Source: Candidatus Phosphoribacter baldrii
GTDB taxonomy: Bacteria; Actinomycetota; Actinomycetes; Actinomycetales; Dermatophilaceae
Assembly (NCBI GenBank): GCA_016704565.1
Contig: JADIZV010000001.1
Coordinates: 310,001-374,000 of the forward strand
DNA length: 64,000 nt
Reading direction: 5' to 3'
This document shows positions 8,319 to 16,238 of the stretch, piece by piece (the first letter of the stretch is position 1; the number at the start of each line of letters is the position of its first letter). The notes beneath the pieces were generated by a model. It searched no databases and was not told the DNA's origin. It saw only the letters and a program-made list of their open reading frames with translations. The translations under genes and the position numbers were made by a program.

Positions 8319-8470
8319 TTCGACACCCCCAACCCGTCCAGCCACCACTGCGACGCCCGCGCCTGCACAGCCGTCAGATCACCTGGAGCCGCCAGAGCGC
8401 TCGGCGGCGCAGCAAGCAGCGCAGCGGCGAGACACACGACCACGCCCAGCCCAGCGCGGGCGCGACTCAC
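8285..8470 (-). pseudogene. Mycosin-like protease copy 1, 5' fragment with signal peptide
   Basis: This is the severed N-terminus of mycosin copy 1. The GTG at 8470 has GGAAGGG upstream and forms a GTGA overlap with the stop of mycosin copy 2. It encodes the signal peptide (VSRARAGLGVVVCLAAALL, cleavage near ALA) and the first mature residues to GLGVS. It then runs into the insertion sequence and stops at 8285 after a short foreign tail. The mature start APGDLTAVQARASQWW is the same as in copy 4, not copies 2 and 3. Confidence 0.8.
8319..8353. repeat. Right copy of 35-bp target duplication
   Basis: Perfect direct repeat of 6595-6629, abutting the right inverted repeat of the insertion sequence. 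Target duplications of many tens of bases are a known oddity of the IS1634 family (for example IS1634 and IS1549). Confidence 0.85.
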
Positions 8471-9813
8471 CGGCCCTTCCCCGCCACCCGGACACCCACA
8501 CCAACACCCAACACGAGCACCAACACACCCCCGACCCACACCAGCCACGGAACCCCACCACCAGACACCGGACCCGAAGCCACGACCGACCCACCCGCCG
8601 TGCTCGGCGCAGCCGAACTCACCGCCGGGGCAGCAACCGGAACATCAGGGATCGGGTCCTTCCACGGCGCCGGAGCCAACCGAGTATTCACCGGCGGCTC
8701 CGGCCGGGACGGCTTCACCCGCTCATCCCACACCCCACGACCACCCGTGTAGCACGACCCCAACGGGTTGTGATCAACCAACGGCACTTGGGCGGTGACA
8801 GCGGCAAGAGCATCCACCACACCAAACCCAAGCGGAACCGACGGCAAAGACGTCGCACCAGACGGTTTCGTCGTCTTGATGATCCGGTTGACCACATTCG
8901 CTGCGTTCAACTCCGGATGCGCTGAACGAACCAGAGCGACAATCCCCGCCACAATCGCCGTCGCGTCCGACGTGCCACACGCACCCCGATACCCACCACC
9001 AATCTTCGGGGTGACAATGTCCTGACACGCCGCCGACGTGGACGCCACCCGCGAATACGGGCCAGCCACCGCCGCCCCACCACGATCAGTCTCATCGGGG
9101 GCAGGGTCGATCTTGCTGAGCGGGAACGTCGCCGGAGCTGTGTTCGCCCGAGGATCACGCTGCAACAACGCATCCACCCCCGTCACACTCAACACCCCCC
9201 ACAACCCCGCCAAATCGTTGATCTCCTGCGACGACCCACCATTACCCGTCCCGACAACAACAACAGCATCCCGCGCCTGCGCATAACCCATCACTTCCGC
9301 GTGCCCAGCCCCATCTAGTGAAACGCTGATGACGTCGGCACCCAAGTCGGCACACGCCTTAATACCGTCTAATGCGGACGGCTCCCCTTCCTGCGCGACC
9401 GTCACCCACCGGACTTTCGCTTTCGGAGCCGTCCCTAACGTGCCTTCCGAACGCCCAGGACCACTGCCCTGACCGACAATCAACGCCGTCATAGACGTCC
9501 CGTGGAACTGCGCGATAGTGCCTGAGACGTCTGATGGCTTGGCATGTGTGAGATCGTCCCCCATCGACACATCGGCACCCACCAAATCAGGGTGGGTGCC
9601 GTCGAAAGCGTGGTCCACGACACACACCGTGACACCCTCCCCACGAGTCACCTCCTGGGCCTTGGACACCCCCAACCCGTCCAACCACCACTGCGACGCC
9701 CGCGCCTGTGCCGCACTCGGATCACCAGTCACGGCGAGAGCGCTCGACGGAGCAACCAGCAGCGCAGCGGCGAGACACACGACCACGCCCAGCGCAGCGC
9801 GGGCGCGACTCAC
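8467..9813 (-). CDS. Mycosin-like subtilisin protease, copy 2
   Basis: This 448-residue type VII-associated serine protease has a signal peptide at residues 1-27 (ends APSSALA), an S8 catalytic domain and a proline-rich linker. A C-terminal membrane segment (WLVWVGGVLVLVLGVGV) and a short basic tail anchor it outside the membrane. The triad is readable: VTVCVVDH (Asp), QFHGTSM (His), GTSDATAIVAG (Ser), plus the oxyanion Asn in GTGNGG. Mycosins are membrane-bound proteases needed for ESX function and substrate processing. The GTG at 9813 overlaps the stop of copy 3 (GTGA). It differs from the other copies mainly around residues 55-130, near the substrate cleft; the last 150 residues are almost identical to copies 3 and 4. 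Confidence 0.88.
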   Translation of the reverse strand: MSRARAALGVVVCLAAALLVAPSSALAVTGDPSAAQARASQWWLDGLGVSKAQEVTRGEGVTVCVVDHAFDGTHPDLVGADVSMGDDLTHAKPSDVSGTIAQFHGTSMTALIVGQGSGPGRSEGTLGTAPKAKVRWVTVAQEGEPSALDGIKACADLGADVISVSLDGAGHAEVMGYAQARDAVVVVGTGNGGSSQEINDLAGLWGVLSVTGVDALLQRDPRANTAPATFPLSKIDPAPDETDRGGAAVAGPYSRVASTSAACQDIVTPKIGGGYRGACGTSDATAIVAGIVALVRSAHPELNAANVVNRIIKTTKPSGATSLPSVPLGFGVVDALAAVTAQVPLVDHNPLGSCYTGGRGVWDERVKPSRPEPPVNTRLAPAPWKDPIPDVPVAAPAVSSAAPSTAGGSVVASGPVSGGGVPWLVWVGGVLVLVLGVGVGVRVAGKGR

Positions 9814-11156
9814 CGGCCCTTCCCCGCCACCCGGACACCCACACCAACACCCAACACGAGCACCAACACACCCCCGACCCACACCAGCCACGGAACCCCA
9901 CCACCAGACACCGGACCCGAAGCCACGACCGACCCACCCGCCGTGCTCGGCGCAGCCGAACTCACCGCCGGGGCAGCAACCGGAACATCAGGGATCGGGT
10001 CCTTCCACGGCGCCGGAGCCAACCGAGTATTCACCGGCGGCTCCGGCCGGGACGGCTTCACCCGCTCATCCCACACCCCACGACCACCCGTGTAGCACGA
10101 CCCCAACGGGTTGTGATCAACCAACGGCACTTGGGCGGTGACAGCGGCAAGAGCATCCACCACACCAAACCCAAGCGGGACTGACGGCAAGGATGTCGCA
10201 CCAGACGGTTTCGTCGTCTTGATGATCCGGTTGACCACATTCGCTGCGTTCAACTCCGGATGCGCAGAACGAACCAACGCGACAATCCCCGCCACAATCG
10301 CCGTCGCATCCGACGTCCCACACGCACCCCGATACCCACCACCAATCTTCGGGGTAACAATGTCCTGACACGCCGCCGACGTCGACGCCACCCGCGAAAA
10401 CGGACCAGCCACCGCCGCCCCACCACGATCAGTCTCATCGGGGGCAGGGTCGATCTTGCTGAGCGGGAACGTCGCCGGTCCCGTGTTCGCTCGAGGATCG
10501 CGCGTCAACGACGCATCCACCCCCGTCACACTCAACACCCCCCACAACCCCGCCAAATCGTTGATCTCCTGCGACGACCCATCATTACCCGTCGCCACCA
10601 CGACCACAGCATCCCGCGCCTGGGCATACGCCACTGCCGCTGGCTGCCAGGACCCCGACATCGACACGCTAATGACATTCGCACCCAAATCGGCACATTC
10701 CTTGATGCCATCCAAGGTGGAAGGGCCTTTCCCCACGGAAACAGTCACCCAACGAACTTTCGATTTCGGAGCCGTCCCCAAAGTCCCTTCCAAACGCCCA
10801 GGACCACTGCCCTGCCCGACGATCAACGCCGCCATCGCCGTCCCGTGATCCTTCTGAGGATCACCGACAAAATCCGACAGCGTCGCGTGCGTGAGATCAG
10901 CACCCACCGACACATCCGCCCCCACGAAATCAGGGTGACTGGTGTCAAAGAAGGCGTCCACGACACACACCGTGACACCCTCCCCACGAGTCACCTCCTG
11001 GGCCTTGGACACCCCCAACCCGTCCAACCACCACTGCGACGCCCGCGCCTGTGCCGCACTCGGATCACCAGTCACGGCGAGAGCGCTCGACGGAGCAACC
11101 AGCAGCGCAGCGGCGAGACACACGACCACGCCCAGCGCAGCGCGGGCGCGACTCAC
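9810..11156 (-). CDS. Mycosin-like subtilisin protease, copy 3
   Basis: This 448-residue protease has the same build as copy 2, and the signal peptide and first 35 mature residues are identical to it. Catalytic phrases are VTVCVVDA (Asp), KDHGTAM (His), VATGNDG (oxyanion Asn) and GTSDATA (Ser). The segment RWVTVSVGKGPSTLDG and the later SMSGSWQPAAVAY are private to this copy. It starts at GTG 11156 in a GTGA overlap with copy 4. It is a mosaic: the front resembles copy 2, the His region resembles copies 1 and 4, and the C-terminus is shared with 2 and 4, as expected from gene conversion between tandem genes. Confidence 0.88.
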   Translation of the reverse strand: MSRARAALGVVVCLAAALLVAPSSALAVTGDPSAAQARASQWWLDGLGVSKAQEVTRGEGVTVCVVDAFFDTSHPDFVGADVSVGADLTHATLSDFVGDPQKDHGTAMAALIVGQGSGPGRLEGTLGTAPKSKVRWVTVSVGKGPSTLDGIKECADLGANVISVSMSGSWQPAAVAYAQARDAVVVVATGNDGSSQEINDLAGLWGVLSVTGVDASLTRDPRANTGPATFPLSKIDPAPDETDRGGAAVAGPFSRVASTSAACQDIVTPKIGGGYRGACGTSDATAIVAGIVALVRSAHPELNAANVVNRIIKTTKPSGATSLPSVPLGFGVVDALAAVTAQVPLVDHNPLGSCYTGGRGVWDERVKPSRPEPPVNTRLAPAPWKDPIPDVPVAAPAVSSAAPSTAGGSVVASGPVSGGGVPWLVWVGGVLVLVLGVGVGVRVAGKGR

Positions 11157-12499
11157 CGGCCCTTCCCCGCCACCCGGACACCCACACCAACACCCAACAC
11201 GAGCACCAACACACCCCCGACCCACACCAGCCACGGAACCCCACCACCAGACACCGGACCCGAAGCCACGACCGACCCACCCGCCGTGCTCGGCGCAGCC
11301 GAACTCACCGCCGGGGCAGCAACCGGAACATCAGGGATCGGGTCCTTCCACGGCGCCGGAGCCAACCGAGTATTCACCGGCGGCTCCGGCCGGGACGGCT
11401 TCACCCGCTCATCCCACACCCCACGACCACCCGTATAACACGACCCCAACGGGTTGTGATCAACCAACGGCACTTGGGCGGTGACAGCGGCAAGAGCATC
11501 CACCACACCAAACCCAAGCGGGACTGACGGCAAAGACGCAGCACCAGACGGTTTCGTCGTCCTGACGATCCGATTCACCACATTCGCCGCGTTCAACTCC
11601 GGATGCGCAGAACGAACCAACGCGACAATCCCCGCCACAATCGCCGTCGCATCCGACGTCCCACACGCACCCCGATACCCACCACCAACCTTCGGGGTGA
11701 TTATGTCTTTGCACGTCTCCGACGTGGACGCCACCCGCGAATACGGGCCAGCCACCGCCGCCCCACCACGATCCTCGTTCTTCGGCTCAGGCTTGAGGTC
11801 ACTAAACGGGAACCTCGCTGGCGCCGTGTTCGCCCGAGGATCACGCTGCAACGACGCATCCACCCCCGTCACACTCAACACGCCCCACAACCCCGCCAGG
11901 TCGCTAATCTCCTGCGACGACCCACCATTACCCGTCCCAGCAACCACCACCGCATCCCGAGCCTGGGCATACGCCACCGCTTCCGGCTCCCCCAACCCGG
12001 CCAGCGACACATTGATGACATCCGCACCAAGATCGGCACACTCCTTGATGCCGTCCCTGGCTGCTGGCGCCTTACTGAGGTCGACCTGGACGAAGACGAC
12101 TCTCGCTTTCGGCGCCGTCCCCAACGTGCCTTCCTTTCGATCAGGACCGCTGCCCTGCCCGACGATCAACGCGGTCATCGCCGTCCCGTGGTCCTTCTGA
12201 GGATCACCGACAAAATCCGACAACCTCGCATGCGTGAGATCAGCGCCCATCGACACATCCGCACCCACCAGATCGGGGTGGCTGGTGTCGAAGATTGAGT
12301 CGATCTCGCACACGGTGACACCCTCACCGCGAGTCACCTGATGAGCCTTCGACACCCCCAACCCGTCCAGCCACCACTGCGACGCCCGCGCCTGCACAGC
12401 CGTCAGATCACCTGGAGCCGCCAGAGCGCTCGGCGGCGCAGCAAGCAGCGCAGCAAGCAGGGAGATCCCTGCGGTCAGCCAAGTGCCACGTCGGATCAC
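11153..12499 (-). CDS. Mycosin-like subtilisin protease, copy 4 (operon-proximal)
   Basis: This 448-residue mycosin-like protease has a signal peptide that differs at its start from the others (MIRRGTWLTAGISLLAALL) but has the same cleavage region (APPSALA). Active-site motifs are VTVCEIDS, KDHGTAM, GTGNGG and GTSDATA; a Pro-rich linker and C-terminal anchor follow as in copies 2 and 3. A private block, FPFSDLKPEPKNEDRGG, replaces the LSKIDPAP segment of the others. The GTG at 12499 overlaps the stop of the upstream small gene (GTGA). Its middle third is nearly identical in DNA to the IS-broken copy 1. Confidence 0.88.
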   Translation of the reverse strand: MIRRGTWLTAGISLLAALLAAPPSALAAPGDLTAVQARASQWWLDGLGVSKAHQVTRGEGVTVCEIDSIFDTSHPDLVGADVSMGADLTHARLSDFVGDPQKDHGTAMTALIVGQGSGPDRKEGTLGTAPKARVVFVQVDLSKAPAARDGIKECADLGADVINVSLAGLGEPEAVAYAQARDAVVVAGTGNGGSSQEISDLAGLWGVLSVTGVDASLQRDPRANTAPARFPFSDLKPEPKNEDRGGAAVAGPYSRVASTSETCKDIITPKVGGGYRGACGTSDATAIVAGIVALVRSAHPELNAANVVNRIVRTTKPSGAASLPSVPLGFGVVDALAAVTAQVPLVDHNPLGSCYTGGRGVWDERVKPSRPEPPVNTRLAPAPWKDPIPDVPVAAPAVSSAAPSTAGGSVVASGPVSGGGVPWLVWVGGVLVLVLGVGVGVRVAGKGR

Positions 12500-12906
12500 T
12501 GGCCTGCCCCGGCAATGGTTCGAGCGCCACCGTGGTCGGTACTGATCGTCGTCGCGTAGGTCTGGTGCATTCCGTTGAGGATGGTCGCCAACTGAGCCTG
12601 GAGGGACTTCATATGTCCGGTGAGGGCATCGCCTGAGGGGGCGCTCGTTGCTGATCGAGCAGACGCAGCCCCCAACACCACGCTGTAAATCGCGCGTGAG
12701 ACTCGCTCAGGTATGACGGCGTTCGCCTCGGCCTCGATGATTTCACGGGCTGAGACGACTTCGCGGTACAGGGCGTAGAGCCGGTCGTAGGCGGCCCGGT
12801 ATTCGTGGGCTTCGAGGGAGAACTCGCCAGCGGCGGCCGCGGCATACCCCAGGTCGGTGATGTAGTCGACGAGGTCGCCCAGGTCCAACAGGTCACGGGG
12901 GAGCAT
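12496..12906 (-). CDS. Small helical protein of the type VII operon, unknown function
   Basis: I do not recognise this 136-residue protein. It starts MLPRDLLDLGDLVDYI at the ATG 12906, which has GAGGG 8 nt upstream; a TTG at 12927 would add MTKARAD but overlaps the upstream gene. It has no signal peptide or membrane segment, is rich in Ala and predicted helical, with a polar C-terminal tail. Its position between the PPE-like substrate and the first mycosin, with 1-4 nt spacing on both sides, suggests a type VII substrate or chaperone. This is inference only. Confidence 0.65.
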   Translation of the reverse strand: MLPRDLLDLGDLVDYITDLGYAAAAAGEFSLEAHEYRAAYDRLYALYREVVSAREIIEAEANAVIPERVSRAIYSVVLGAASARSATSAPSGDALTGHMKSLQAQLATILNGMHQTYATTISTDHGGARTIAGAGQ

Positions 12907-12907
12907 G

Positions 12908-14452
12908 TCAGCCCTCGCCTTCGTCAACCGTCAGTTCGTCCATCGGCCGCCCGACGGGTCGACCTCCACCCCAGACGTCGTCTGGCTCGACGAGGTAGTC
13001 GGGGCGCCGATCAATCGGCTCATCCTCCTTGCGACGGCGTCGCCCGGACGCCGACAGCCCCGGGCGACCGGCCCGGCCTCCTGACATCGATCGGGTGGAA
13101 ACGCCGTCTCGCGCGGCGGTCGACAGGCCGCGTTCGCCGAGGGCTCCCCGACCCGACGGGGGATTGCCGCCGGACCGCCCGGCCGTTCTGCCCTCCGCGT
13201 GAGTCGTGCTGGAACGACTGGACCCGGCCGTCCCGCGAGTCGTCGCGCCCCCGGCACCGCGACCGACGGCAGACGACCCGCCGGGTGGACTCGACGCTCC
13301 CGCCGCCCGGCCGACTGCAGAGCCAGGCGAGGTCGCACCCGGCCCAATCGGGCCAGCCACCCGACTTGGTGCGGGTGCCGATGCCGGTCCACGAGAAGAA
13401 CCTGCGGAACCACCCGCGCCGGAGGGAGCCGGGCCCCAGCCGCCAGGGGTGGTGGACGGCATGCCCATCGTGCTGGCCCCAACCGCCCCACTCACACCGG
13501 CCACAGCGACTCCCGCGCCGAGAACGCCCGGCAACGCACTGCCCAAGGCCGGACTAGTCGGACCCCCGCCCGCGGTCACGCCCCCACCGACCGGGACCAC
13601 CGGGGTCGTCGTGATTCCCCCGGGCAGGGAGCCTGCTGGGACGACGACCGGGGCGACGCCGGTTGGGCCAGGGATGGGCGTGGGGATCGGCCCCGGCGTC
13701 GGCGCGGGGATCGGACCCGGGGTCCACGTCGGGATGGGTCCTGGCGTCGGAGGTGCCACGGACGTCGGGGTCGGCACCGAGGTCGCCCACGGCACCGGCA
13801 CTCCCCCCGGCCCGCTCGATGAGGCCGAGCCAGCCGGAGCCACTCCGGTCGTCCGGCTCCCTGTCGTCCTGGCTGTCAAACCGGAGTTCAGATCGGTCAG
13901 TGTCGCTGCTGGCTCGTCGATGACCATGTCGACTTGCTCGACTGGTGGGACCGCCCTCAGCTCGGCCACGGCCTGGACACCGGCCCGGTCGATCGCCTCG
14001 ACCTTGGCCACCAAGGCCGCCCGATCCCGCTCCGCTTGATAGGCGTCGGCAAGGAAGGCGACCGAGCCGCCGACGACACCGAACACCGCCACGTCCCGCA
14101 AGTAGTCACCGGCCGAGGGCGGCGGCGTGGCCGGCATACGGCTGGCTTCGGCGGCGGACACCGACAGGGTGTCGGCAAATCTGATGGTGATGCTGCTCAA
14201 CGCCGACGCCGACTCTGCCGTGCTGTCGGCCGCCTGCGCCGCCTTCCCGGTGGAGGCGAAAGCCTCCACGGCGGCCTGGCCCGTCCAATCTCCTGCGACG
14301 CCGCGGATCGCCGACCGAGCCTCGACAGCGAAATGAACCGCAGCCTGTTCGGCGCGGTCCATGAGCGCGGCCAGTTGGCGCAGCGGCCCGGAGTCCAATC
14401 CTGTGGCGGCGGCCTTCAGCTGCCCGGCCGGCCAAGCTCCGTATTCGGTCAT
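12908..14452 (-). CDS. WXG/PPE-like type VII substrate with long proline/glycine-rich region
   Basis: This 514-residue protein has a helical N-terminal domain of about 175 residues containing a WXG-type turn (GDWTGQ, Trp at about residue 57). A low-complexity region dominated by Pro, Gly, Ser, Thr and Ala follows, including repeats of the type PGPIPxxTPGPIP at about residues 240-270. The C-terminus is charged (GRRRRKEDEPIDRRPD). There is no signal peptide. The build, a helical export domain with an extended disordered tail, resembles PPE proteins and ESX substrates such as EspB-like or EspI-like proteins. The neighbouring EspG-like chaperone, 13 nt upstream, supports a PPE-type substrate. Family membership is not certain. 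Confidence 0.7.
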   Translation of the reverse strand: MTEYGAWPAGQLKAAATGLDSGPLRQLAALMDRAEQAAVHFAVEARSAIRGVAGDWTGQAAVEAFASTGKAAQAADSTAESASALSSITIRFADTLSVSAAEASRMPATPPPSAGDYLRDVAVFGVVGGSVAFLADAYQAERDRAALVAKVEAIDRAGVQAVAELRAVPPVEQVDMVIDEPAATLTDLNSGLTARTTGSRTTGVAPAGSASSSGPGGVPVPWATSVPTPTSVAPPTPGPIPTWTPGPIPAPTPGPIPTPIPGPTGVAPVVVPAGSLPGGITTTPVVPVGGGVTAGGGPTSPALGSALPGVLGAGVAVAGVSGAVGASTMGMPSTTPGGWGPAPSGAGGSAGSSRGPASAPAPSRVAGPIGPGATSPGSAVGRAAGASSPPGGSSAVGRGAGGATTRGTAGSSRSSTTHAEGRTAGRSGGNPPSGRGALGERGLSTAARDGVSTRSMSGGRAGRPGLSASGRRRRKEDEPIDRRPDYLVEPDDVWGGGRPVGRPMDELTVDEGEG

Positions 14453-14465
14453 TCCTCATCCCCTG

Positions 14466-15260
14466 TCATCGCGCACCGGCCATCGCGGCGATGGCTGCGC
14501 TCGTCAATGAACCGGTCGTTGCCGACTCGAAGACCACGCTGCCGGCCGCTACCCGTCGTCTCAGGACCGCGCCGCCCGTGCTCTCGAACCATTCTGATGT
14601 CTGGGCACTCACCGTCGGTTCCGCATCGCCATAGCGCAGCGCCCCGACCATTCCTCGTGCCGTCAGACTCTCCTGGACCTTGGCGAGGGTGAGCACCGCA
14701 TCGGCTCCCAGCCCTGCCGCCGTCACCGCGTTGTATGCCGCCCGGTCCAGTCCGCGTGCCGTCGCACCGGAGCGCAAGATCGGCAAAGCCCGCTCGTCCA
14801 CCACGAGGCGTTCCATCCGCAGCTCACGCACTGCTGGCAGCATGCCCACGACCGTGGCCGCAAGCTCGCTGGAAGAGGTCTTGCGGATCGTCACAGTCGT
14901 CGCCGTGTCCAACACCACCAACCCGTCCGACCCGACACTCAACCCCACCGCCAGCACCGACTCCCCATCAACGGTGGCGCGGGCGGCATACACGGCGGTC
15001 TGGGGGTGACGCAGGATCGACTCGGCGTAGGCGAGCAGCTCGTGGGTGTCAGAAGCGAGATCTGACGTCGCCCGGTTGACCTCCCGGGCGAGGTTGTCGA
15101 CCTGCAACCGCTCCTCGCTGACGGCCAGCAACTCGTCCCAATCGAGGGTGACACGCGCGGCATACCCCGTGTTGAGGGGCACCGGAAGCACCAAACGGGC
15201 ACGCTGCGCCCACCGCCCGAAGGCGACGGTGTCGAGTTCGATGACGTTCACCGGCGGCAT
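14466..15260 (-). CDS. EspG-like ESX secretion chaperone
   Basis: This 264-residue soluble protein has no signal peptide. A central region (LLAYAESILRHPQTAVYAAR, then GLSVGSDGLVVLDT) and the following LAATVVGMLP fit the EspG family, cytosolic chaperones that bind PE/PPE-type substrates and keep them export-competent. The match is by pattern and context, not by a diagnostic motif. It sits between the WXG100 pair and the PPE-like gene, the usual place for espG. Alternatives would be an unrelated type VII accessory protein. Three octamers fall inside it. Confidence 0.6.
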   Translation of the reverse strand: MPPVNVIELDTVAFGRWAQRARLVLPVPLNTGYAARVTLDWDELLAVSEERLQVDNLAREVNRATSDLASDTHELLAYAESILRHPQTAVYAARATVDGESVLAVGLSVGSDGLVVLDTATTVTIRKTSSSELAATVVGMLPAVRELRMERLVVDERALPILRSGATARGLDRAAYNAVTAAGLGADAVLTLAKVQESLTARGMVGALRYGDAEPTVSAQTSEWFESTGGAVLRRRVAAGSVVFESATTGSLTSAAIAAMAGAR

Positions 15261-15358
15261 GGCGTTTCCCTCCCCCTGGCTGTGAGGTCCGTCCCTGGGA
15301 TGTCAGGCCGACGCGGGCGTGCCCTCGGCACGCCCGCACCGGGCTGACCTGCGATCCA

Positions 15359-15658
15359 TCAGAACCGAGCGGCGTTGGCCTTCTCGGTCGACTGGAAGTC
15401 GCTGTTGGTCTCGGCGAGCGCGGCGCCGATCCGCTGCAGGACACTGTTGAGGTCAGCCGCCGCCGCATCCCACTTCTTCTGCAGCACCTGGTAGCTGGCC
15501 GACGCCTCACCTTCCCACGTGGCCACGAGAGGCTTGAGGAACCCCTTGAGCTCGTCGAGGGCACCGTTGACCTGGCCCACGGTGGTGACGATGTGGCCCT
15601 GGGTGCGGTCGAGGCTGCCGAAGTTCGCACCGATCTGGTCGTTCATGAATCCACTCAT
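15359..15658 (-). CDS. esxA: WXG100 protein (EsxA-like)
   Basis: This is a 99-residue WXG100 protein. Two helices flank the WEG turn (ATWEGEASASYQ, Trp at about residue 48). Such proteins form helical hairpins that dimerise with a partner and are exported by the EccC motor. The C-terminus (STEKANAARF) has no strict YxxxD/E signal. A second Met at residue 5 could be the true start. It lies 34 nt after the companion WXG gene and probably pairs with it. The gene symbol denotes family only. Confidence 0.88.
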   Translation of the reverse strand: MSGFMNDQIGANFGSLDRTQGHIVTTVGQVNGALDELKGFLKPLVATWEGEASASYQVLQKKWDAAAADLNSVLQRIGAALAETNSDFQSTEKANAARF

Positions 15659-15692
15659 CTCTGTCTGAGGAAAAAGGTGACGTGACCGGAGG

Positions 15693-16004
15693 TCACATGT
15701 TCAGGCCGGAGCCGGACGACTTGAGGGCTGCACTGCGCTCTGTGTCGCGCGCGGCATACGCCGTGCTCGACTGGCGCAGTTGCTCGGAGATCCCCCGCAG
15801 TGCCTCACTGAGCGACTTGGCGTCGCGGTCGTAGGCGTCCATCAGCGTCGCGAAGGTGCGGGCGGCTTCGCCCTTGAAGTGGGCCGGTGCGGTGGCAACC
15901 TCCGCGCGCAGCGACCCCAGCAGCCGCTGGATCGACGCATCGACGTCGTTGACGTGCTTGGCGGCACGCTCCATCTGGCCGGTTTCGGTGACAAAACTTG
16001 ACAT
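15693..16004 (-). CDS. esxB: WXG100-family protein (EsxB-like), FKG variant
   Basis: This is a 103-residue partner of the neighbouring WXG protein. The start is the ATG at 16004 with GGAAGGGG 8 nt upstream; the frame stays open much further upstream, but that would run into the divergent regulatory region. The turn reads HFKGEAARTF, so Phe replaces the usual Trp of the WXG motif. The C-terminal helix contains YAARDTERS, which fits the YxxxD/E export signal (Tyr-x-x-x-Asp) recognised by EccC. It is the first gene of the 16-kb leftward operon. Confidence 0.85.
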   Translation of the reverse strand: MSSFVTETGQMERAAKHVNDVDASIQRLLGSLRAEVATAPAHFKGEAARTFATLMDAYDRDAKSLSEALRGISEQLRQSSTAYAARDTERSAALKSSGSGLNM

Positions 16005-16238
16005 CGGTACTGCCCCTTCCTGGTGTAAGTCGAGTCCGCGGGGCAGGAGGCCCCCCTGAGACCCGCCGATTTCCGGCAGGCTCGACCACAGTAACAAACC
16101 GTGCCGTAACGGGCCCGCGCAAGCGTGCACATACTCATTTCCCGTACCGGTCCGGCCGGAAGGCCCTCGCGCCGGGTCCGCAGGCCATTGGTGCGTGATA
16201 CGTTCCCGCCGAATCGACACCACCAGGGGGTGACACCG
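16005..16238. promoter_or_regulatory. Divergent control region of the type VII arms
   Basis: These 234 bp separate the leftward esx operon from the rightward YbaB-like operon and must hold both promoters. It is locally less GC-rich around 16090-16150 (AGTAACAAACCG, ACATACTCATTTCC). I cannot assign -35/-10 pairs with confidence. A CCGGCCGG palindrome lies near 16150-16160. No octamer is present. Confidence 0.5.

Larger units (their letters stand above)
5373..12499 (-). repeat. Four-copy tandem mycosin array
   Basis: Four mycosin-like genes lie head to tail with a period of exactly 1343 bp for copies 2 to 4; the fourth is enlarged by the insertion sequence. The 3' parts share very long identical tracts. 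No exact signature octamer occurs between 5122 and 12839; only the near-match GGGCATAC appears in copies 1, 3 and 4. Confidence 0.85.
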
